The notes under the pieces were generated by a model. It was not told the DNA's origin. It did no database searches and worked only from the letters and a program-made list of their open reading frames with translations. This document shows positions 11,633 to 23,552 of a DNA stretch of 64,000 nucleotides, piece after piece. The translations under genes and the position numbers were made by a program. Within the stretch, counting starts at the first letter, position 1, and every line of letters starts with the position of its first letter. Origin of the DNA: Trametes villosa (lineage: Eukaryota > Basidiomycota > Agaricomycetes > Polyporales > Polyporaceae); the NCBI GenBank assembly GCA_002964805.2, contig PUDQ02000057.1:930001-994000 (forward strand), read 5' to 3'.

Positions 11633-13204
11633 ATGGATAGGCCTCGGCTCAACAACGATGTGCTTCTCCACATCATGAGTTGCATAGGATTCGCTGACTT
11701 CCCAACGCTCAGCGCACTCATGGAGACAAGCCACCTCTGGAACCACGCGGGTGCCAAGTACCTCCTCAGGCTCCCGGTGCGTATTCGCAAGCCCCAGCAG
11801 CTGGAGTCATTTGTCCAATTCATGATGAGGGACGGCGACTACCGGCTTACCCTCCTGCGCACCCTAATCCTCGCTACCTCCCCATCGTCCATGGGTTACG
11901 CGCTTACATCACTGTTTCGCCGCCTCGCCGCTCGAGGCAACCTCAGCTCACTCCAGCTTACCTACGCCGAGGCGACCCTTCGCTTGCATCCAGGACTCCC
12001 CCACGCAATCGCGGCGCTCTCGACGTTGAAGTCGCTGTGCATGTTCGACACCGGCCCCCGCGCCAGAAATCTGCTAGCGCACCTGCAGTCAGAGCTCGTG
12101 TTCGCGAATTTGCGCCTGCCGCTGGGATACCGCCGGATCCACGATGGAAACGCTGAAAATGCGGAAGATGTCGGCGGGTTGGACGTCGACGGCGATAACT
12201 TGCTTTCCCTGTTGCACCGCTCGCGCAAGTCCTTGCGAGAGCTGCATCTACCGTGCGCTTCTAGCTACAGCACCTCCCCGACGGATGTCTTCCCTGGAGT
12301 CACCTCGCTCACCCTCTCCGTCACCCACATCGACGAGCCGTATACAGGTCACTTCGCGCGCACGTTTCCGAACCTCGTCGAACTCGACACATGTCAGTTC
12401 AACCTCGAAGGACGGGCCCCTCTCGGCATCACCGAATTCCACGCGCAGCATCTGCGGAACCTGCAGAACCAGCAAGAGATCGCGACGTGGGACGACCTTC
12501 ACTCCTTCGATGGCACGCTTGCGGAGCTCTTCACCCTCGGGATCATCTGCCCAGTGACCTGGATGAAGCTCAGCACTGAGGACTCCGATCCCGATTACGA
12601 GCCTTGGATGGTCATGGTCGTCTTGCATTACACGCGCCCGGTTCATCTCGAGTTGCGCTTGTGGAAAGCTAGCTGGTTCTTAAACGAGGACTTCCTGGGG
12701 ATCTTCGATGGCGCGGGCGTCCAGTGCCTGGAAACCCTCAGCATCATTGTAACTACCGACGTCGACGACGGGGGCCTTGACGCGCTGAAGATTCTGGTAG
12801 GTGCCCGCAACACATCGCCGGGGAGACGATGCATGCTGAACGTTTGTTAACAGGAATCTATCAGGGGACAGATCGTAACCAAACTACGCTCGCTCAAAGT
12901 CTTCCGGCTCACCTTCGAGTTCACGAAGTTCTACGAAGATCACAGGCTAATCCCCCCTCCGCCCACGATCTTGGAGCTAGACATGCAGGATACGGACCTC
13001 CACGAGTTCGCCGAGCGCCTCATCCGCGCCAGTGCCGCTGTTTCCGGATCCCTGGAGTCTGTCTCCGTTGGGCTGTCGCGCACAGGCGAACGCACCGAGG
13101 CTGGGACGCCTGCTAAAGACTTCATCGCAGCTTACTGCGAGGAGTTGAGCGTAGGGGACGAGGACGACCAGAAGGCATGGAAGGATGCTTGGAGGTTTGG
13201 CTAA
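11633..13204 (+). CDS. F-box/LRR-like protein copy 3
   Basis: Probable SCF adaptor; two exons, 11633-12796 and 12854-13204, give 504 aa. The start MDRPRLNNDVLLHIM was chosen by alignment with the paralogues; the frame is open further upstream, but that part would lie in a probable 5' UTR intron. The single coding intron (57 nt) is at the same position and phase as in the other copies. Leucine-rich segments follow the F-box-like N-terminus. The acidic insert present in copies 2 and 4 is reduced here to a short stretch. It follows the duplicated Munc13 promoter fragment just as pseudogene copy 1 follows the original promoter. Confidence 0.8.
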
Positions 13205-13799
13205 TGCTAGCCTTGAGGTCTTGACGAAGACTAGAAGACTAGGATGCAAACTGCATCATCAGGATAGCATCGCGATACGCTCGTATGTTGTACTTCATAG
13301 CCATCGATCATTTGCACTTTGACCCGCCTGCCCCTTGCGACGACGAGCGCAGGGGCCTCTGACACTAGCCCTCGTACACACAGTCTCAGTCCGTCGGTCT
13401 ACATCCCAGGTGCGTCGATTCCACATGTTCGGATCGGGTGCACATGCTAACTTTGCTCCCGCTCTCAATGCGATCACAGAGTCAGTTACCAGCAGGTGTG
13501 CGGTGTTGCAAGATCCGCAGACAATGCGGGCATCTCTCACGGGGAGTAAGTTGTCCGTCGTCGCCGCTTGGTCGATGCAGGCCACAGTGTACAATCAGGA
13601 AACGGCGCTTTGTCGCACTCGGTAGCTTCCGAGCATAACGTGAACCAAGCGCCGAGACAAAGCGTCCGTTCACTTGCTGCCAGTGGCGAGGTTATAGTCG
13701 TGAAGCCCCCCCTAAGATGTTGGTGCTCAATACTCTCAATCCCCTCACTCGATCTCCCAACGTCCTCGAGCCACCCGACTACACTCGTCAGAGCAATAA
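13205..13799. other. Intergenic between F-box copies 3 and 4
   Basis: About 600 bases with no recognisable gene. The part nearest copy 4 resembles the upstream region of copy 2. Confidence 0.4.
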
Positions 13800-13855
13800 G
13801 TGAGTTGCTTGCCCGCGATTGATCCCTGTAGCCGCTGATGAAGACAGACCAGGTA

Positions 13856-15531
13856 ATGACCAAGATGGGCCAGCCGTTCCTCAACGAAGATGTCCTTCTA
13901 TACATCATGAGCTTCTATAGCGCCACGGACCGCCGGACGGTCTGCGCGCTCATGCAAACAAGTCGACTCTTCCACTACGCTGGCGCTCGATACCTCCTCG
14001 GCGATGGCGTCTCTCTCTACCACAACGACCAAGTGGAGTCCTTCCTCAACTTCATGGACGCGGACTGCGGCCACCGTTTCCCCCTTCTACGCACCTTCGA
14101 ACTCACCATCTCCACGCAGCCGTTCTCCACAGGATACAGGCTCGCGCTCCTCTTTCACCAGCTCGCCAGGATGGGCGCCCTCCGTTCGCTCAGGATCAAA
14201 GATGCCGAGGGCGTCCTGCGTTCGCATCCCGAGCTTCCACAAGCAGTCGCTGAGGTCTCGACGCTGAAGTCGCTCTGCATGCACAATGCGGGGGCGCGCG
14301 CGTGGATGCTAGTGAAGCACTTGCAGTCGGAGCTCGTGTACGCCAATCTGCTGCTTCCCCCCGAGCGAGTTGAGTCTTGCACTGATGATGAAGACTGTAC
14401 TGACGACGAAGAGGACGACGGCGAACCCGATGAGGACGAAGACGCCTGGGAGGATGTCGAAGTCGCCAACGGGGACCCCTTTGTTCTGCCGGAAGACGAG
14501 CTAGAATTGCACAAGGACAACCTGGTCGCCGTGCTCCACCGGTCGCAGAACTCGCTGCGGGAGCTCCACGTCACCTGCGCGTACGACTACTCCGACGAGA
14601 CCACGGACGTCGTCTTCCCGAACGTGATCTCGCTCACCCTCCACGCCGACTACCTCGACGAGCCGTGCACGGGCTACCTCGCGCGCATGTTCCCGCGCCT
14701 CCAGGAGCTCGAGGCGCGCGGCTTCAACCCCGCGCGGCAGCCGTTCGACATCATGGACTACGAGCAGCGGCGCATCATGAACGTGGACAACCAGCGGGAG
14801 TGCGGCGCGTGGCGCGCGCTGCGCTATTTCGAGGGCACGCTCGAGGTCCTCTACAGTCTCGGGATCATGTACCCCATCCCTTGGTTGAAGCTTACCACCG
14901 AGGACCACGAGCTGGAACCGGAGATCCTGGCGGACGCGCTGCACGACGCGCGTCCGGTTCACCTGTTTCTTTCGTTCTGGGGAGTGGGCGCGTTCCTAGA
15001 CGAGGAGTTCCTGGAGATTTTTGCAGAAGCGGGCGCGCGTAAGCTCGAGACGCTGCACCTCGTGGTGATCGCGGATGAGGGCGAGGACGACCTCGACGGG
15101 CTACGAATTCTTGTGAGTCGTCCTCCGCACAGTTCGCTCGCTCTCGACTAACAGCGTCTATGTAGGACGCAGTTGCGTCTAGGATTGTGGCCCCGCTCCG
15201 CCGTCTGCGTGAGTTCCGCCTCAATCTGGAGTCGATATACGGGCCCTCGACACCGCTGTCCCCCTTCGATGCGTCCCTGCAAACAGTGGACATAGACGCG
15301 TACGCCGCGCGCCTCATCGACACTAGTGCCGCCGCATCCGGGTCCTTGACGTCCGTGCACGTCGAGCTGCCGGTGCGCCGGAAGGACCCCACTGTCCTTC
15401 CTAGGGATCATGCTGAGGTCGGGTCGCCTATGAAAGACTTCTATGCGGCCTACGGCGAAGAGCTGAACGCGCTCCACGAGTGGGACGAGGACGACGAGAA
15501 GGCGTGGTCCGGTGTGCAGAGGTTCCATTGA
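13856..15531 (+). CDS. F-box/LRR-like protein copy 4
   Basis: Probable SCF adaptor; exons 13856-15112 and 15166-15531 give 540 aa. A 5' UTR intron at 13800-13852 would remove the upstream ATG at 13838, leaving ATG 13856 or the homologous ATG 13865 (MGQPFLNED) as start. F-box-like helices are followed by leucine-rich segments. The acidic insert, about residues 175-215, is the longest in the family and rich in Asp and Glu. The 53-nt coding intron is at the family position. The C-terminal exon aligns with those of copies 2 and 3. Confidence 0.8.
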
Positions 15532-15534
15532 GGA

Positions 15535-17376
15535 GTACTGAGTCTTGACCGGCATGGTTTGCGTTGGTGTTTCTTTATTCTACTAAACATATTCCGACAT
15601 ATAATCCTACGAACTGCGAATAATAAGATGAGTATGATCCACTGATATGACAAGCACTCACCAGCACGGATGTTGCTATGAGGTCAGTCAGATCGCGCCC
15701 ACCAGGCCCTCACCTCGAGTTTACCTCCAACCCTCCAAGGCTGAAACCCCGGACGGGCACCAAATCCAGGTCGACCCCGACTTACACTCGCAGCCTGAAC
15801 ATACCCATTCCGTCGGCGAGCCGCACCTGGCCCCCACACCTCGTAGCGCTCCGACAACTGCATGCGCACGGGCTTGCATGCCCGGACCGCCCTATTCCCG
15901 TGCAACATCCCCTCGTTCTGTGAACATCCTTCCACCCGTCCTCATCCGACTCCCCGTCCCGAACCCGCCGAAGCAAACCCCGCGATTTCCGTGTTGAATA
16001 GCACCCCGGTGCACCGCGCACAGCACCCCTCATCCAGGCCCGCATCGCAGCCGATGCATCTGTGTAGCAACCTGGGGCTTGAGCTGAGCTGGGATCTCGA
16101 CGGCTCGGGGACCTCTCGGCGCAGTGCGCACCTCAGATCGTCGCTCGCATCTGGATTCTGGGGCGCGATTCATGCCAGGGACAGGCTCAGCTGCCGTCCG
16201 CCGCCCGGTGGCCAGGTCCGAGGGTGCAGCGCTCAGCGCGTGGAGGACTCCTGTTGTTCTGCCGCCTCCACCTGTGCCTCGTCGGTTCGAGCAACCCTCG
16301 CGTTTAGTATGACGCCCCTCAAGGCCCAGTTGCTCGCTCGCCTGCTCACGCTGGCTATATGCGTGTCTCACTCACTAACATCCGACCGTCGACATGCTCC
16401 CCGGCCGTGCCGCCACATGCGCCTTGCGCGAGTCCAGTCCAACCTAGACATCGCGGTGTCAGTCATCTGTACATGCATATGTCAGCCACCGAGCGACGAA
16501 CGAGCAGGTCAGGGGGTGATCTGCGCATTTACCTTTGCCATCAGGACGCTAGTGCGCGTTCGTGCTGATGGATTCAATGTGAGCGCGCATTGGGGATAGC
16601 GGGAACGTTAATCTGTGTGTGCGGATTCCAGGAGATTCCAGGCTGAGTGACTTGAAGGAGGTGTCAGTGAGCGGACATCTTCGCGACGGCGCGCGCAATT
16701 GTTATGGTCCTCTGGCGATCTGTGTGCGCTGTACTACGTAGAACAACTCGTCAGACCGAGGAGCGCATGCACGCGGCATGTAGTAGAGCAAGAAAGCACC
16801 GCCGCTCCTGTAGGAGACGACCCCGGATTCATTACGTTCCGCCATCTCCGCGGGCACTACAGTCCATAAGCTATCCGCCTACTCTACACATTAAGCCGCA
16901 TATGCCCCCGCTACCAGGGCGGGCAGGCGCGCAGGCTCTTTTCGTCTACGAGTATCGTACTTTACAGCCTACTGCAGAAAGCAGCAGGCGTACGTGGGTA
17001 AATGGCGTGGGGGCGAGGGTGGGGTAAAGCGCAACAGTGGGGGGTATGTACAACATCTTCATTATCATCAGCAGGCGTTGTCGATGAGGCCATGAGGCGG
17101 GAGGCAGGGAGAAGGGGTACGAGGCGTGCCTGACACGCTCCGCGGGCACTCACGCCCGTGCGAGGCGCGCACGCCGGGAGGTGCCCACGTCCCCCCCGAG
17201 GCGAGTGGCCGTCACGTCGTGGGCGATAGTGTGGGAGGAGGGGAAGGGAGGAGGGCAACGGGTGCTCTGCGTCCGCACTTCCGGCTCCGGGCCCGGGACC
17301 GAAACTCGGAGGACGCGTGGGGGTGGAAACTCGAGGGCAGGCCAGGGCGGGGGTGCGTCCCGGTTGTGGACCCCGA
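15535..17376. other. Intergenic; no gene recognised
   Basis: A 1.8 kb stretch between F-box copy 4 and the minus-strand unknown gene. Open frames of up to about 245 codons exist on both strands, but they show no domain, no coherent splice pattern and Pro/Arg/Ser-biased compositions typical of non-coding GC-rich DNA. No repeat was seen. Confidence 0.4.
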
Positions 17377-18186
17377 TCAGAACCGCGCGAGGCCCTCGTC
17401 CTCCTCCGATATCGATGAGAGGGACGAGTGCCGCGAGTGCGGCCCGCGCCAGCCCCGCCGGGCGAAGTACGGGTTGCCCATGCCCACGGCAGACGCGGGC
17501 GGCGAGAGGTCGCGCACGGGCGATCCCGAGGGCAGCGGCGAAAGCGTCGGAGAGGGCGAGGGCGAGTGCGCGGGCGAGGTGGAGTAGAGGACGTCGCCCG
17601 GCACTTGCGGGGTATACGCGGAGGGCGCGGGCGGGCGGGGCGTCGCGGTGTAGATCACGTACGGCTCGTCGTTCTCGTCGAGCTCGTCGATGGTGTCCGG
17701 GCGGCGCGCGGTGGCGGGGTGGTAGTCCCACGAGCTCGCCGCGGCGTCCGCTGCGGCGATGATGTCCTCCCAGGAGTACGTACGGGCGCGTTTCTAGGGG
17801 GCAGGCGCGCGAAGTCAGCATGGCGTGCACGCGTGGGAGCGTCCGCGCGCGTCGGGCACTGCTTCTGCTTCTTGGAGGGCAGGCCCAGGGGCGGCGGGTG
17901 GGAAAGAGAAGTGGGAGCGAGGACTGACCGGAATGGATGCGGGCTGGTCGCCGCCGGACGCGACTCTGCGCGTCCACTCTCTCCGGCGGAGGAACTCGAC
18001 GCCGTTCTTGCGCTGGGTGAGGCTCTCCGCGGACCTGCTCTGCTTCAGCTTGCGGCCGGCGTGCAAATTGTGAGGCCGGGCGGGGAGGTAGAGGGGCTCG
18101 TCGGCGGTGGTGTCCCAAGACTGGGACACGGAGGCGAGACGCGGGAACTGGATCATGTTCGAGTGCACGCTGGATGAGGAGGCCAT
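17377..18186 (-). CDS. Unknown 224-aa protein, Ser/Arg-rich N-terminus and acidic centre
   Basis: Not recognised. Two exons, 17929-18186 and 17377-17793, with a 135-nt intron (GTCAGT to CCTAG), give 224 aa. The ATG at 18186 follows a pyrimidine-rich leader, and a TATA-like AGTATATTAG lies about 130 bases upstream. The N-terminus contains a basic patch with RRREWTRR (about residue 70). After the junction comes YSWEDIIAAADAAA, then an acidic DELDENDEP segment and a Pro/Ser-rich tail ending in an acidic Ser-rich motif. There is no signal peptide or membrane segment. The coherent frame across the splice and the ordered composition support a real gene, probably a regulatory or nuclear protein. Function is unknown. 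Confidence 0.6.
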
Positions 18187-21129
18187 GAAGCAGAGAGAGA
18201 ATTCGGCAGGAGTGGGCACGACGATCAGGGAGGATCTGGGGGCGGGCGCGGCGGAGGCAGGGGGAGGGCGGAGGGGAGGGCTCGCGGGGGTGGAGGAGGC
18301 ATGGCTGGGAGGCGGAGGACTAATATACTGTGCAGTGAGCGTCGCCCCTGTTGCCGAATCCGAGCCCAAATCCGAATCCGAGTCGAAAAGAGCGGAAGGA
18401 GGAGCTGAGTCAGGGCGCCAATCGGCCGCACCTTGAATGTTTCCCTCTGCGCTTCGATGCCGTCACTCCCCGCGTCACCCCGACCCCGAGCGCGCAATCA
18501 CCGAGTGGGAGAGTCGGCGGCGGGCGTCCAGGGCTGCTTGCACGCCTGTCAACTCTATCTGAGTCCCCAACGTTATTCAACATCTCGACCAACAATTTAT
18601 CAGAGCCCACTCCTCCGCCCGCCCAACCTACACCCGCCCAGTTCCTGCTTGAGACACCGCACGTCCTCCCCACGCGCACCGTCGACGTCGACGCCTCGGA
18701 AGCAGACGCCGCCCTGCGTCCGACCGCGGCTTCTCGCGCGGCCCCGCCGCGTACCATCGCCCCCGGCGCTGACAGATCCCCAAACACCGTCGTCGTCGCC
18801 GTCCTGCGCGCGTGAGCCGCCCTGCAGCAACGTGTCCGGTCCTCCTCGGCCTCTTCCCACCGCGGCCCTATTTGATCGTATGCACCCCGACACGTTGTTG
18901 TCCCAGAGCGCCGAGCCGCACCCTCCGTCGACCACCTGCCCCGCGCGCCCTCCCACACACATTGCGGCCTGGGCCGCCTCAGATACGTCTCCAGCGGGCT
19001 TCCTGCCTTCGACGCCACCACACTGACCGGCGAACTCCCCTCGCGAGAGGCCTCGCCCGTGCAAAGTCGGCTGATCAGCGTACGCCCGCAGCGCCCCCGG
19101 CCAAAGCCCAAGAACCAAGAACCAAGAATTAGACTCGGTGAGAGAGTCGCAGACAGCCCTGATTTGCACAATGCACCAAATCCACGCAACCGCCCAGCCC
19201 GGGGCGCCTTGGACGTTGGAGGTTTGACGGCGATATCAACTTGCGGGATTGCGGCGCGCGCGTCGTCGTCACCCCAGCAACCGGGCGATACGCACGTCAA
19301 ACAGAGAACTAGAGCCGCAGCACGAGAATAGCACAGCGGCGGCGTCACCGTGCCAGGAATAAGCATCAATAGGCACCCGCGTTCAAATCGGAATTGCGCG
19401 CGGGGGCGGTACACAGCCTACGGGGCGCGGGGCGGGCCGACGCTCGCTGCCCGCGGGTGGCTGCTCAACGTTTCTGCTCGTCAGCCCTCAGGGACGGTGG
19501 AGCGCGATGGCTGCGGAGAGGGCATCCAAGCCCGCTATCGCGCTGGGACTTGGAAACCGCTACCGGCAAGCAAGGCGAAGGCGAATCTCCAAGGCACTCG
19601 GACGCTCCCACCTCCGGACTCCGGAAAACACGCACTCTCTGAGCCTTTGCATTCCCGCAGCCGAGCAGGCGTTGTGTGGCAGGGATGTGGCGAGGCGAGG
19701 CTTCCCATCGTCTACGCTCGCATTTGATCCCCGGTAAGCCCGTTGTTGCAGGAGCCTGGAGCCGGTTGTCGCAAACTTTGCCCCAGGCGTATAAGAGCCT
19801 TACAAACTCACTACCCCCTTATAATCACCTCATAACAGCCTTATATGCCTCGGCTAGGCTATTATGAGTTGATTATAAGGCGCGGTCGGCTGATAACCGG
19901 GGCGTAGAAGTTGCGACAGTCGTGCAATGTTTGCGCCAAGGCCCCGTCGTTGTGTCAGGGGAGCGGAGATCGAAGAAGAACTTGGGAGCGGGGAAGACGA
20001 CGAGGTACGCGAGAGACAAGAGGTGGAGGCGGCCGCGGGGCTGTGTGCGCTGAGCACAAGAACGTTGAACGACGCGAGGAACGCTTGGCGCGCGAGGCCG
20101 ACGCGTCGCGCGTCGCTCGCGTGGCAAGGCGCACATGACCGCGTCCTCCTTGCTGGCTCGATTAGGCAGGCGTTGTCGTTCGTCGTCTCACACTCCCGGA
20201 ACGCCGTGCTGACGGTTTCGCGCGTCGACAGTACCGGCGGAACAACTAGTGCTTTGTACCCGCACGCGAACCTTGTGCTCTCTCGCCGCCGGCACTCCCC
20301 GATCAGCTCACCACCCTTGTCCGACAAGTTCGAACGCTGACAGCGGCGTCTGTGGCGGCGGGAGCTGTACGGCGGTTCGCGCTCAAGGTGCTGGCAGATT
20401 TTATCACGTCGCACTGAGGCTGCGGTCTGTATATATGTGAGTCACGCTGTGGTCGGGCGGGGTTGACGCAGCTTCCTCCGCGATGAACATGCCACCATTG
20501 GGCACTGGGCATGAAGGGCAGTCTGGTGCGGAAAGTCAGTTATCTCGTTTATCAGGCACGGGCTGGCATGTTTGACGTCGCTTGAGCAGGAGGTGTAATA
20601 CGTATGAAATACGCGCTACGGTGCGCACGTTCTTAGAAGCTTGCCAAACGCGCGTCCCAAACCTGCCACTCCCCGAATCCTCAGCTCGCGATGCATCGAT
20701 GAGGACTGAAGTCTCTCGTCCCCGTCCATAGACAGCGCGTGGGAGGTCTGCAGTGCAATGTTACAGCCACGGCGCACGGGAGCTTCGCGATGTATCGATA
20801 ATCGACAGTAGCGCGGGCGATCTGTCATCGCACGTCAATATCGGACCTCCCGACGGCTGCTACATAGTGGCTCGGGGACGGTGCGGCCACCACGGACGGT
20901 TGGTGGCGCGCGCTAGCGGCAGGTCTGTCGGAGGCGTGGGCTGTACTCGGGTTCTGTGATAGCGAGCGCGCGCGGTGGTACATAAGATGGCGGGGGAGGC
21001 TCAGGCACGCGTGCTTGTGGTGCCCGTGTCCCCTCTGCTTTGAGTTTGTCTGGATCGTCCATTTGACGCAGGGCCTCTAGTGACTGCTGTAACTCGACGT
21101 CTTGGTATATCCACCCATTGTAAGACACG
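18187..21129. other. Intergenic; one imperfect palindrome, promoter of the first MARVEL-like gene
   Basis: A 2.9 kb stretch with no convincing gene; long open frames on both strands look like composition effects. It holds a 64-base palindrome (19817-19880), described separately. The last ~350 bases are repeated upstream of the second MARVEL-like gene. Confidence 0.4.
19817..19880. repeat. Imperfect palindrome with 19-base arms
   Basis: The arms are 19817-19835 and 19862-19880, complementary at 18 of 19 positions, with a 26-base spacer. The arms are AT-rich (CCTTATAATC... and ...GATTATAAGG) in a GC-rich context. It could be a terminal-inverted-repeat remnant, an extruded cruciform or a transcription-related hairpin. 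No target-site duplication was identified. Confidence 0.6.
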
Positions 21130-22161
21130 ATGAATTGGCTGCAGATCTTCCGTCTCGTCGCACTCGGTGAGTCCCGTCCCAGTGTTTCTCGCGGCTACGC
21201 GGTGCAGCACCTCCGACTAACCAACATCGCTCACACCATAGGCTTCAGCGTCTTCTGCGGACTCATCGTGATGTCGCTCGGGGCACACCTCACGGCGCTC
21301 AGCAACAAGGACCTCGACGGCTTTGTCGACTTCGAGCCGTTCGCCGTTGCTGTGGGCGTGATTACCCTGGTTACCGTCTCCCCCATGTGCGTCTGCTCGC
21401 CCTCGCCCTCGCCCTCGCGCGTTTTCAATGTGCAGGCCGGCTAACCGACAACACGCACCAGGCTCGTCATCGACTTCCTGCGCACGGGCGCGTTCACGTC
21501 AATGGTGCTCGTCGAGCTCGTCTGGCTCTGTACGCCCTCCCCCCCTGGGCCTCCGCGCGCCCGTGCTGACCCCGAAGCGTCTTTCCAGCGATCCTCTGGG
21601 TGCTGTGGCTCGCCGAGGGCGCGCTCACCGCGGACGAGACGGGGAAGGTGTTCTCGCAGACGTGCGACTTCGACGCCTTCTCGACCGTCCTCACCCAGGC
21701 GTGCAACGAGACGCGCGCGATCGAGGCCTTTGCGTTCCTCGCGTGGATCGTCTGTGCGTACTCTCCCCCTGTCGCGACGCCACGTCGTGTTGCTCCTCCA
21801 CCCTGCCCTCCGCTGACTTCCTGCGCGTTGGGACGAGACAGTGCTCGCGTACACCGGGACGCTCCTCGTCGTCGCCTTCCTCAACCACTCGCGCGGCGCG
21901 CCGATGTGGACGTCCTCCGTGAAGCAGCACCATGGTCTCGCCTCCGCCGCCCAGCAGCAACCCTCCGTGCTCCCCCAAACGCAAGGACAGGGCCAGTACT
22001 ACCCGCCCCAACAGCAGCAACAGCCAATCCAGATGCAGATGTACGGCGCGAGCCCCGCGCCGACGTCCCCGCCGCCGATGCCGACCCCCGCGATGGGGCC
22101 CGGTGCGTACTCGACTGGTGGGAGTGTGTCGGCGGCGAACCATGGGCATCCGCAGCTCTGA
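21130..22161 (+). CDS. MARVEL-like four-helix membrane protein, copy A
   Basis: Probable integral membrane protein of the fungal MARVEL-like type; role unknown, likely plasma-membrane organisation. Five exons (21130-21166, 21242-21386, 21462-21529, 21589-21753, 21842-22161) give 244 aa. Four hydrophobic helices fall at about residues 14-32, 42-60, 64-92 and 122-152. The loop between helices 3 and 4 has two Cys residues (SQTCDF and QACNET), a pattern consistent with a disulphide. The cytosolic C-tail is Gln/Pro-rich. Copies B and C share all intron positions and phases. The MARVEL assignment rests on topology and general resemblance. Confidence 0.8.
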
Positions 22162-23552
22162 GCGGTACAGGCGTTCTTGGGATTTCCTACTATGCGCGTC
22201 TCCGCTGGTGAGTTGCGAGCAGCGTATGTATGTATTTAAGGGGCCATCTGGGTTTTCTCCATCCATATCGGGTTTGTGTCGTATGTCGTTTGCTGTGGGG
22301 AGCGGATTTGCGTGTCTGTGCCATGCAGGTCCCTTGGGAGAGGGGATCAGCAGGGTTCGAACTCGGAGGGCGAGAGGCTGACCCGTCGCGCGACGCGTGG
22401 GAACGTGCACATGATCGTGTGACCTTGACCGCGTCGTTGCTGGTCTTCGTCTTTTCCCGGTTCCGTGTCAAGCTCTGGCCCCGGACCGGGGAGTGGGGAC
22501 GTTTGGCGTTTACAATAGGAACGCAGTATCGGCAGAGCGGTAGGTGGGTGCTATGCTGCTTGATACAAATCATCTAACCCTCTACACAACAGACGACGGG
22601 GACCCATGGCACAGGACGCCGCCTGGGGCGAACACGCGTCCAGGAGTTATCTTGAGCTTCCCCGCTGCTGCTGGGGACCCCAAAAGTCAGTGGTATGATA
22701 GATCTCACCACACCGTTCCACTACGGTCAGTATGCATGCATACGCGTCCTCTTAGTAAGCCATGCTGCAATCTTCGATATCCAGGCTGACGATGCTCTGA
22801 AAACTTTAACGTTATAGATCTTACTCGGTGCTACCGGAGACGTAGACTTCACTGGCACCTGCGGTCTGTCCCTGTCTGTTTAGTGCTATGCTCAACATCG
22901 AGTATCCGGCCTCTTCCTCCTTCCGATCTCACTGCGGCTGCAACTGAGGATGTGCGTTGTCGGTCTTCCGATATCCTACTGATCCCCGATATTCGGGCGC
23001 AAGCGAGCGTACTTAGCGCCACTTCCCCAAGGTTCTCAGGAATTACGACTTACGATACCGAAGCATGCCTGCCCGTCAAGAGACTAGGATTTATTGGCAC
23101 CCGACCCGGAAGCTGCATCTAGCAGCGAGTCATTGTGGTGCGACACTGCTCGTTTGATTACTATCAAAGCGCGAGTAGTACGCAGTACGATGGGACACAC
23201 AACTATTGATGGAAGTGTGGTTAATCTGTCGTCGCACATCAATATCGGACATGGGATACTGTGCAGAAGTGGCCTAGCTGCTACCGGCTCGATGCGGTCG
23301 CCACAGATGGTTGGTGTAGCGCTTCGGCGAACACTGTTCGGTGCGGGCTGTACTCGAGTTCTACGACGAGGCGTGTACGCAACGGTGCGTACAAAAGTAG
23401 GAAATACTCCAACCCCGTCATCTCCTCATAGAGGCACTGGTGCCCTCGCCATTCCCTCTACCCCTAAGTACCGTTACATTGTCTGTTCGCCGCAGACTCG
23501 TGCGTCGTTGCTCCAACTCGACTCTCATACTACCTTTTCATTGCGAGGCACG
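22162..23552. other. Intergenic between MARVEL-like copies A and B
   Basis: No gene is recognised. The segment at about 23198-23372 repeats the promoter region of copy A (see repeat entry). Confidence 0.4.
23198..23372. repeat. Promoter segment duplicated between MARVEL-like copies A and B
   Basis: Diverged direct repeat of about 20778-20962. Shared blocks in order include ATCTGTC.TCGCAC.TCAATATCGGAC, the GG.TGGT..CGC segment and GGGCTGTACTCG.GTTCT. It lies about 180-350 bases upstream of each start codon, so promoter and coding sequence were probably duplicated together. Confidence 0.65.

Noticed and set aside
13838..13855. Upstream ATG of F-box copy 4
   Set aside because: It lies inside a probable 5' UTR intron (13800-13852) and has a poor start context; paralogues begin at the position of ATG 13865.
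15862..16599. 245-codon plus-strand open frame
   Set aside because: No motif, no splice logic and several competing frames on both strands.
18410..19414. 334-codon minus-strand open frame
   Set aside because: Overlapped by equally long plus-strand frames, biased composition and no domain; typical of GC-rich intergenic DNA.
22340..22375. tRNA B-box-like GGTTCGAACTC
   Set aside because: No matching A box or acceptor stem upstream; a tRNA fold could not be formed by eye.
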